Of a DNA stretch of 64,000 nucleotides, positions 55,749-64,000 are shown piece after piece. Position 1 is the first letter of the stretch. Each line of letters begins with the position of its first letter. A program made the position numbers and the translations under genes. The DNA is from Trichobilharzia szidati (Eukaryota > Platyhelminthes > Trematoda > Strigeidida > Schistosomatidae), in the NCBI GenBank assembly GCA_944472155.2, contig OX235272.1:92076020-92140019 (forward strand), read 5' to 3'. Under the pieces are notes generated by a model. It did no database searches, was not told the origin of the DNA, and saw only the letters and a list, made by a program, of their open reading frames with translations.

Positions 55749-58700
55749 CTAGAAGTTAAGATGGATAGAAAACAAACAAAAATATGTATGAATAATTAGA
55801 TAACTTTTATATTTTGACATTTTATTACACAGTTGACGTGTTCTACTCTCCGTGAAGTCAACTCTTTCACTTATCCAGACAGTATCATTTCAGCGACAGG
55901 TGGCTGGCTGCACGGATGAGGATGTCAAAGGCAGTCAGGATTGGGAAGGCAAGACAGACCTTTATAAATCTGAAATCCGTGTGCAAAATTCTACTGCAAT
56001 CAGCATGAGGAACAAGATTCGGATTTTTAAACACTAGTGTCAGGGGTCAATTAGTGCTACTCTGTGGTTCAGCGACTTGATGTGAGCGTCAACAAAAGCA
56101 TTTCAAATAGTCTGCTGCAGACATTCACAAACAACTTTCTTATTTGGCGCCATACTACGGATCAAGATTAGCAGCAAGGAATGCTGCCAAGTAACGAATC
56201 AACCAAGAGTTGATCGCCGAACAAATATGACGAAGAAAATGAAGATGGACTGAACATGCACTGAGGAGAATGTTGAATGACATTACGCGCGCCAGACCCT
56301 TGATTGGAGCCCGAATTGGAAGCGGACAGTTTGGCGTGCGTCCAAGGGTGATATAGAGGCGATCATGTGGGGAGGAGATGAGAGCCCATGGTCAATGGTA
56401 GAGCCAGACAAAGAGGAGTGCGGAAAACTGGATGAAAAGGAGGTGGGCTACTGAAGCCTGATGTTCCACTCGGAATAATAATAGTAATTCCGTGTGATAA
56501 TGAAATTATTTTGCGCATTTGCGTAACACACTTGCAACTTAAATTGTGTTTACGTTTCCTTATACTTTGGTTTAATGTTAGACCGTTAGAAACAGTTAGC
56601 ACCCTGCGCTAAATTCAAATTCGTTTCTATCTTTTTTCAACAGAACAGTGGAACACAATTTTTCAGAATAGCTGAAGGTTCTTTCTCTGAAAGACAAATG
56701 TTTATCAACTATCTGTCTTTATTAAACATGAAGAAAAATTGATTAGAAAGTTACTTTGATCACCAACTGACATCCATCGGTGAACCAGCAGAAACTAATG
56801 GGACTGTGGGCAACTATCCTGTTCTCGTTTGTAGATAAGGACACTTACTGACGGAAAACGAAAAAAGATACATGATGGCGTTATATCGCTGATTTTCAAA
56901 ACTGATAATTTTGACGGTTGGCCGTGTGCTGACTAATGCCAGTGCCCACTGTCGGTTACCAACAAACAGCGTGCCGATCAAGTATACAATATCTTTATTA
57001 AATTAAATGATATCAGACTACAGTTCACCATGTTTGATGCATGTCGTTAGGAATGAACTGGCATAAAGTTTCTGATGTGAGTCATGTGATAAGTGCCACT
57101 ATCCCACAAGTACATCTTCAACCATGCAGAAACTCAACTCATATTACTGAAGAGAGTTCATTCAGCGTGATTCAACGATATCACTGAACACTAAATTCTT
57201 ATAGTATTATACTCTAAAGAGTGAGTTTTTCCTTTGAGCACGAAATCTTCACTCAGTACTTGCTGCTACTCACCTCCAGTCGTTGCATATAATGTTTCGT
57301 AATTTTCCTATTCATTTGCGTTCCCAGCAGAACACAATGTTTCATGCTACAGCTTTCAAGTTTCGGTAACAACATTTGTTAGCCTCATACCTAACCTTTC
57401 CTCTATACCGGCCTTAGCACCAGTTTGGCTAGGTAAAGGAGTGTGTCGATGACCGGGGATCGAACTCTGGACTATGTGCATGGTTGGTGAGCGTTCTACA
57501 GCTGAACCACCAAAGCACGGCATATAATGCAGTCTTATGTATGTGACACGATATATATTAAGGTATTCACTACCCCAGAATCAGTGAATTTAGTCTGCTT
57601 GCTGTATTTGTCAAACTATCACTTCACTTCAGATTAAACTCACTTCGTTAAAATCTCCTGCATAAGTTCTGCACAATTCTTCCGAGGCTGTTTCAACGTA
57701 CTGAGGATTCATCAAGTATGTTAAGGCATATTCTATGGGTTCATTTATACCTGAAAAAATGGAGTTTGTTTGTCTGTTTTAGACTGACTCACACAAACAG
57801 TTACAGGATTTGTAATTAAAAACGAATATTTATGTGAATAAAGTGATGAAATGAGTTTACACTGTAGATATTAAGCAAGTTCTAATTAACGAAACTGGAG
57901 TATAGATATGGTGTCATATTTATTTTTATTCCCTAACATTCCCAATAGAACATAAGCCTTCAAGCTAGATCTTTGGAGTTTCGGTAACAGTGGTATTTAT
58001 TTTTACAGGATAGGGTTGCTAACCTCATGCCCAACCTTCCCTCTTTGCCAGTCTTATTACTAGCTTAGCGAGGTAAAGGAGGGGGTCGGTGGCCGGGAAT
58101 TGAACCCCGAACCACAAAGTGATATTGCATTATTTACTGACGTCCAACTCAAAGAAATATGTGTAGAAAATCAAAAAACAGGTTGTCTTGTATGAAGTGG
58201 GATATACTTATTCTGATATGTATTAGGAAAACAATTGGCAGTTTCATTTTAGCTTTATAGGAAGTTGATTTGAAGACATTAGTGAAAGAACTCTTGAGAA
58301 CGAATGATCACTATACAGCTGATTATGGAGGCTGTCTGTCAACGAGGTAAGTACTTTACCATTCTGAACTGTCTTGTTTTTTTTATTTCAGCTCCATAAA
58401 TATGCAGCTCAGTCATAATGAAATATAATACTATATATTCTTCAAAATGAACCTTATCAGCTGTAGGTAATATTCTTATTCCAAGTTGCTTCAGAAGAAG
58501 AATTTTTATTTTAATTAGAATTTACTCTTCAACAGAATTTTCTTCTGTCTTCTCACAATATATGATGCGTCTAAAAGTAAACTAGGAAATATTTGTTAAT
58601 TAAATTTAAATTGATTAACTCCTGCAGCCAACTTGGTTGCCGTTTACCGATCATCCTAGTTCTTTTAGTGAAATCAGAGGTTGGTTGATAGATTCCCTCC

Positions 58701-61700
58701 CTATATTAACTCTAATTGTGAACTAAAATTTACGTGTATCTGCGGCAGCAGTTACCCTAGGAGAGCGGAAACAAGAGCGTATATTAGATTGTCTGAATAT
58801 GTTCCTAAAAAGCTTACGTCTCAAAGGAGTGAGTGCTATTGCCCGACATCTTGTTGATAAGGGTTATGAGGTGGACACTGTGAAATCCTTCAAGATTATT
58901 AATAGGACAATATGACTAAACTCTCCTCAAATTCACTGAAGCAATTTCTATCAAACGCGTAAAAACCTGATTTATATGTTCAGAAAGATTCAGTTATAAG
59001 TTTTACCTTGCCCTGGTAACTCAGTGCCTGATCTCATCTCCTCATCATCGTTTTGCTTAGACCTTTCCCCTGTTTCCTTTGTTCATTTTTCGTTTTTATG
59101 ACGGTTTAAGCTCACTACACTGGTACACAACTGATTCGTAATTTATCATCAACTTCTCATCTCGTGTCTTCACTGTGCAACTCAATTTTCAATGTATCCG
59201 ACCATTGATTCTGCAAGTTTGTATCCTGTTTAAACTTTAAATTCTTTGCATAAGTTGCAAAAGAGTAACATCTGAGCAGTGTTCATTAATCTTGTTTCTC
59301 TGTTAACTAGAAATTCATGCAGCCCTTAAGATTTCCCTGTACAAATACATAATCATCTTTTAGGTTGTACGCAGCTGAAGAGAAACCAAGAAAATAAATG
59401 ATAGCTTCATTCTGTTCTGCACAAAAATTTCTGTTTGCTTTATTTCATTAGACTTGGCTGAAGTATCACTTATCGTCGACATTTCTGTCATACGTCAGTA
59501 GTATTAAAGTGTTAAGGGTTTGACATCTCTTTGTTATACTAATCTAATCAATTAGAATACTTCAGTAATCAAAGATTTTTGCATATAAACTGGAAGATAT
59601 GCAAGCGAAAAGCAACAAGTTGGCAGAAGAAGCATCAAAGATAGGACTTCAGGTGAACATAGAGAAAACAGAGGTGATGAAGATTCCTGGACAAGAACAA
59701 CAACAACAGACAACCATCAGCATAAATGGAAGGAACCTGGAAGAAACAACATCCTTTACCTACCAACCTGGGAAGCATCGTTTCAACTACAGGCGGAACT
59801 GACGAGGATATCAAAGCAAGGATCGGGAAAGCAAGGCAAGCTTTCATTACTCTCAAGTCTGTGTGGAGGTCAACAGCATTCAGCGTCAAAAATAAGATCC
59901 GGATTTTCAACTCCGATGTGAAGTCAGTCAGTGCTACTATACGGATCAGAGACTTGCACTGCACGTCATAAAGAGCATCTCAAACAAACTACAGACCTTC
60001 ATTAACAGTTGTCTTCGCTCAATACTCAAGATCAGATGGCCGGCCAGAAAAGATCAGCAACAGGGATCTCTGGGAGCGAACAAACGCAGCAGGAACCGAT
60101 TGTGAAACAAATATGCAGAAGGAAATGGAGATGGATTGGCCATACTCTGAGGAAACCATCAAGTGACATCACTAGACAAGCCATCACTCGAGTGGAACCC
60201 GAAAGGGAAGCGGCGAGTTGGTCGTCAGTGCAAGGGTGACTTGGAGGAGGTCATGTGAAGAGGAGATGACAACGTGTGGGCGGATTTGAAGCCAGGTGAA
60301 GACTCCAGCAGAGAACTGAACGCAATGGAGACGCACGGCTGAAGCCCTATATTCCTCTAGGAATTAAAGGAAACAATTATAATGATAATAAACCTTCCTA
60401 TGCAGATCTACGCCAATTTTAAAGTCTCACGACATTTGAGATTGAGTTTATAGTTTCAAAATTTGATCAAATGTGAAATTTACATAACTTACGAGATAGT
60501 TCATCACTAGAATCTGAAGATGATCTCGTGCTATTACAAAGCCCAACTTTCTGGAATTAAGTAAAAAATCACTTACATTTAATAATTGTATAATAAAAAA
60601 TAACAAATACAATTCAAAAGAATGGCTACTGAACAAAGAACACTCTTTTCGATAACCCCTTCTTCATCAGGTTCTAAAGTTATATAGTGAATGATAATAG
60701 TGAATGAATAAATTAGTGTTATGAACAACATTAGTGTTGTCTAAATAACATCGAATCAATAATAATAATATCAGTAGATTACAGTTCAATAGCATCAAGA
60801 TAACAATTAGCCGAATTTCAGAATAATTAGGAAATATAATAATGCAAATTCATGGATTTATAGTCTCCACTGAGGACCAGCCAGGGTAGTAGTAGTGGCT
60901 GACTGGCTGAACTTACTTCTTTTGCACACAAAGTACTGGTTGTTTCATGCGAACAGCGATAGCCTCTGCTGTTTGGAGCATGCGGTACCTGGCTGTTTTT
61001 GGCAATTTATTTAGTACCCGGTAGATTATAGAGAAGGATTCTTCAATGCTGGCTGGCTTTGTGGCCGGCTGGTTTGGACCAGGTAGTCTAATATCGAACT
61101 GTTCATATTTCTTACTACACCTTTACTTAATATAGATGTTCTCGAGCACGAAAAATCAAGTTCCTAGAGCAACGGCCAATATAATTCGCTCCTCCGCATG
61201 ATGAGTCGAACTGCTGGATACACATACAAGAGGCGAATTCAAGCAGTTTATCCTTATTTGTCGAATGTAAAACTGGAGTAGTTTTAAACAGATAGAGTAC
61301 CTCCACTGCACTGAATGCATCTCCTGTTGAGCTATTTACGCTGGGCGTACAATTAGTCAGGTTTACCACCGTGTTTCTGAGTATTATCCTGCATGGTTAA
61401 GGTTAAGGGATAAACAAGATCTATGCGTAGCTCTCTTTTAGCACACCATGTAGACAGTAGACATAAAGTCTATGTTATTAGAGCATCTAAAATTTTACAT
61501 ATGTAACTTTGAAGGTATACAATGGCCATGAAAATGTTGTCATTTTGCGTCAATTAAAATAAACACCGTTTCCAACAGTCATCCGGAGACATATTTCGTC
61601 ATCATATTGCCATAAATATAATAAATAACATTGACATTTCTGTGAGTGACTTTTTCAATTGAATCTGAAGGTAGTTGATTCCCTGGTTTACTTTAACGAA

Positions 61701-62219
61701 AATCGAAACAAGTGATTCAGCAAGCAGTCTCTTTTCAGCCAATTTATCACCAAGCTGTACAGTCTTAATAAATATATATTCTGAAGTTGTCTGAAGTCAC
61801 GTCAGTGTTGACATCCTCGTGTCAATTACTTTCCCTAACTATACTAAATTTATTCACAGTGACACATCAGTATACCAGTTGGGTACTTCCGTTTCTGGTC
61901 GCGCCAGCCACACGAGAGGCTACAAAAGATGAGTGATTCAATTTTTAGCATGCCTTTCAAAGTCACCCAAACACATCACCACAGTTCATTATTTAACTGC
62001 CTGGTGAGTAGAATTCTTGCTTCATTTATCAAATTTATTAGGATAAACGTAGTGTTATATGTACTTTGAGCTGAAAAGTGATAACGCTTCAGAGATAAGA
62101 ATCAGCTATCACAGCAATCATTGATTTTCAATACTTACAGCACAGAATTTATAAATATCGATTTGATCAATCCATTGATGAAGTTTCTCAACTAGTCCAC
62201 CGTGTACAAGATCATGACA
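55542..62219 (-). CDS. Saposin-like protein, 3' part (gene X, partial)
   Basis: Exons 62219-62139 (81 nt, phase 0-0), 60550-60493 (58 nt, 0-1), 57750-57644 (107 nt, 1-0) and one starting at 55748. Translation: cysteine 4 and 5 helix (CHDLVHGG...KFCA), KVGLC with cysteine 6, a serine-rich linker with sequon NST, then [10 protein letters not shown]...EELC and CKDTLMML. Lengths and phases match gene B exon for exon. The last exon is either 42 nt (donor GTAAGA) or reads through to a stop at 55542, adding a hydrophobic stretch [14 protein letters not shown] that could span a membrane. Exons 1-2 should lie above 62219; none was found before the window edge. As in gene B, the second domain lacks the CxxC pair. 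Confidence 0.78.
55865..56490 (+). mobile_element. RTE-type 3' fragment
   Basis: gatgaggatgtcaaaggcag ... gaagcctgatgttccactcg and gaataataatag tail. In an intron of gene X, opposite strand. Confidence 0.65.
56490..57310. other. Intron of gene X, unrecognised
   Basis: No repeat head or exon with matching phase found, apart from a signal-peptide-like chance exon noted among rejected items. Confidence 0.4.
57315..57525 (-). mobile_element. tRNA-headed SINE-A
   Basis: Reverse: gatcgaactctgg, tatgtgcatggttggtgagc; body ctaacctttcctctatacc; lies just below gene X exon 5. Confidence 0.7.
57644..57750 (-). CDS. Gene X exon 5, second-domain helices
   Basis: 107 nt between ccattttttcag and GTGAGT, phase 1-0. 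Contains one cysteine (EELCRTYAG), six codons closer to the exon start than in gene B exon 5. Confidence 0.78.
57925..58120 (-). mobile_element. tRNA-headed SINE-A
   Basis: Reverse: gaattgaaccccg, gttgctaacctcatgcccaa, tail cccaatagaacataagcctt. Just above gene X exon 5. Confidence 0.7.
58660..59010 (+). mobile_element. Penelope-like GIY-YIG fragment
   Basis: [20 protein letters not shown] (YIG lost), frameshift, then [20 protein letters not shown] and DLYVQKDSV. In a gene X intron. Confidence 0.75.
59585..60395 (+). mobile_element. RTE-type retrotransposon, 3' 0.8 kb
   Basis: Starts [20 protein letters not shown] (frame 59599-59802), continues through frameshifts to gaagccctatattcctctag and an aattataatgataat tail. 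Closest to the 19250 copy. Confidence 0.8.
60493..60550 (-). CDS. Gene X exon 4, sixth cysteine and serine-rich linker
   Basis: 58 nt between acttaattccag and [25 protein letters not shown]. Same length and phase as gene B exon 4. Confidence 0.82.
60615..60800 (-). repeat. Penelope-terminus-like repeat
   Basis: Antisense of the same family as 15835-16060; has cgataaccccttcttcatca. Confidence 0.5.
60910..61500. mobile_element. Rearranged Penelope-like GIY-YIG region
   Basis: Minus: [20 protein letters not shown] (61127-61369) and, below it, [20 protein letters not shown] with LCVQKK (about 60920-61050). Plus: [18 protein letters not shown] (about 61434-61500), the part missing from the minus strand. 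An inversion splits one domain. Confidence 0.7.
61505..62135. other. Intron 3 of gene X, unrecognised
   Basis: No repeat recognised. A plus-strand frame from 61930 is discussed under rejected items. Confidence 0.4.
62139..62219 (-). CDS. Gene X exon 3, SapB_2 half domain
   Basis: 81 nt between ttcttttgacag and GTAAGT. Cysteines at residues 1 and 26 of 27; other frames have stops. Confidence 0.82.
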
Positions 62220-62694
62220 CTGTCAAAAGAAAAGTGTATCAATAATTTCATGAGAGAATATTAACAAAATAGACAGGATTTGCATTATAAAGTTATTAAA
62301 GGTGACAGATAAACCTATCACTGGTAGTTTTTTGAGTGGAGATCAAAGCTGTCGTGAGGTGTTTTCGCGCATAGTATAGCAAACATCCTAAAGAATATTC
62401 TAGCTGCATCAGGAAATTTGACAAAGCACCTTCAGGACAGTCAAACGTTACATCTGATACGATTACAGAATTTCTCTAGGCCTGTAATACAAGATCAGCT
62501 ACCAGAAGAAATTTGAGGCCTCCTCCGTTCTACCTATACAAGTATTTTGTAAGGAAAGCGTGGTAATTTTTGTATGACAGGTTATATCCTCGCTCGTTTT
62601 GTTGTGTGAAAAAATCATTTTCCTTTATTAAAAGTGCGATTTATTTGATCGTGTAAATTAATCGAATAAATAGATATATTTTCTGTCAGACCAG

Positions 62695-63065
62695 AGGGAT
62701 GATTTCATCATGAGCTGAAATCAGTTAGAGAACCATTGGAAAACCTGCTGGGAGAATTGGACAGCTGTTTCGTCAGACTAGTTGGGGACTCCTCATCAGT
62801 ACCCACCCACCACAACGGGTTCGAACCCAGCACCCTCCTGGGTACAAGGCTAGCGAGCTCGTAGACCATCAACCCACTGGAACCCGATCCAGTGGCCAGC
62901 CCATGAATTCTAACTTCTAACAATTGATGACATAGCGCGACCACTTCGCAGTGTCTTCTTCGATGAGTTACTGCCTCACCTTCAACCTGCTGTGTCCTAC
63001 TGGTCACGGCTTCCCCAGCTAACTACCTACCTGAATAGGACCAGTCGCTAGTGAGTATCATGTCA
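62695..63065 (-). mobile_element. SINE-B, near full length
   Basis: Reverse: cagttagagaaccattgg, gggttcgaacccagc, cccatgaattctaac. A further 3' piece (atttcatcatgagctga) is at 63118-63134. Confidence 0.7.
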
Positions 63066-63139
63066 ATTTTCCAGTATTAGTTTTGTAGGGATTTTTTATT
63101 TGATTGGTTGGAGGATTTCATCATGAGCTGACATCTGTT

Positions 63140-64000
63140 ACTTGTCATTTCCAGAGAAATGAATCATTCCGTCTCTTTTTGGTATTTGATCAATGATATG
63201 TGATAGTATTAGGACGATTATGATCAATAAACACCATTATATGTTGAGGCAGTGTGGATGAACACTGCTGGTTTCCTAATTCTCAACCTATCAGCTAGAA
63301 TAAATCTCCAGTTGCATAGTATTCAACCGATACGAAATTGATTATATTCTCGGTAATGATTAATAAAGATGAATCAGTATGACTAACTAACATTAACTGC
63401 ATTTACCACATTGAACTATGATGAAAATACTTCGTGATTGTAGAATACACTGATTGGAATGATGGACTTAATTTTTGGTATGAACTCTATTACACGACGG
63501 ATATTTCATCTCAGTGTAATTCGGTCAGTGTTGCCGTTAGTTCGAGACATACTTTGATTAGGAATCACTGCCTCAACTAACATTTAAGGGAACTATTGTA
63601 GGTCATATTCACTGCTTTCACGCGACCTGGGATATTCCTCACAAAAGTGAAATGGCTAACGTGAACGTCTGATGCTTACAACCGGACTGGTGGATATGCT
63701 GCTCAAATCTAGAGCAGATGAAAAACCCTAATTTCAAACCAATAGTATACATGAGCTCGAGAATCCAAATGGTCACCGGAAACCATGAGGATGCATCTAC
63801 TGATGCTGCTCCACTGGTTTGTGGATCAGATTCCAAGTAAGAGGTCAGAGGGTGACCTCTTAAAAAAACAACCACCCGTCTGGGCGTCAGGGCAGTATTG
63901 CGGCCCTAGCATAAACTATCAGGTTTTGTGCAGCACATCTCTCGGCGCACATAATTCTCCAAAATAGAAGTTAGATATCACCTTAACTGACATATGTTTA
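63140..64000. other. Unrecognised right edge
   Basis: No saposin exon 1 or 2 with correct phase was found here, so gene X begins beyond the window. One minus-strand open frame (63639-63875) has no recognised motif. Confidence 0.4.

Noticed and set aside
56849..56873. Signal-peptide-like mini exon MYLFSFSV with GTAAGT, minus strand
   Set aside because: Too short, inside an intron of gene X, no TATA-like box at the spacing seen for genes A and B, no following exon of matching phase.
61930..62007. Plus-strand possible first exon [12 protein letters not shown] with GTGAGT
   Set aside because: No partner exon, not conserved in the other blocks, lies inside the intron of gene X.

Overview
This window looks like eukaryotic, AT-rich, repeat-dominated DNA from a blood fluke (Schistosoma or a close relative). 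The evidence is the mix of elements: RTE-clade retrotransposons of the SR2/Perere type, Penelope-like elements with a GIY-YIG domain, tRNA-headed SINEs, hammerhead-ribozyme repeats of the Sm-alpha type, a BEL/Pao fragment, and a small secreted saposin-like gene split over short exons with kilobase introns. No bacterial features (operons, CRISPR) are present. A 500-N assembly gap lies at 1859-2358.

Host genes. The main find is a minus-strand cluster of three saposin-like genes, assembled here from splice sites, reading phase and cysteine spacing. Gene B is complete: six exons from 37760 down to 23046, 157 codons, made of a signal peptide, one six-cysteine saposin B domain and a second, cysteine-poor half domain. 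Gene A has exons 1 and 2 (11118-11082 and 2874-2744) and runs off the left side of the window or into the gap. Gene X has exons 3 to 6 (62219 down to about 55542), and its start lies beyond the right edge. Exon lengths and phases match between genes (81 nt phase 0-0, 58 nt phase 0-1, then a phase 1-0 exon), which makes shared ancestry very likely. A small plus-strand open region that looks like a terminal exon (51860-52065) is unassigned.

Layout. Block C1 (1-1858), gap, block A (about 2545-13970, gene A start), block C2 (about 13970-16060), a single-copy-like stretch D (16060-31365, the body of gene B), block B (about 31367-40031, gene B start), a 3-kb insertion (40032-43095), block C3 (about 43096-47790), then 47.8-64 kb with gene X. 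A plus C2 and B plus C3 are two copies of one unit, and C1 is a third copy of its end. The duplicated unit carries the TATA-like box, signal-peptide exon and first saposin exon of the gene. Paralogous copies allow individual insertions to be polarised: a 28S-rRNA-derived mosaic in A (13101-13851), a Penelope copy in B (about 33957-34903), an RTE copy in C3 (43305-45825) and a GATA array of about 1.6 kb in A against about 0.1 kb in B.

Repeat biology. The same RTE 3' tail motif occurs on the SINEs, which suggests RTE machinery mobilises them. SINE, hammerhead and Penelope sequences are repeatedly arranged as head-to-head inverted pairs, including a 108-bp perfect inverted repeat at 17653/18531. 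All calls are from reading sequence only; family names rest on remembered motifs and were not searched against databases.
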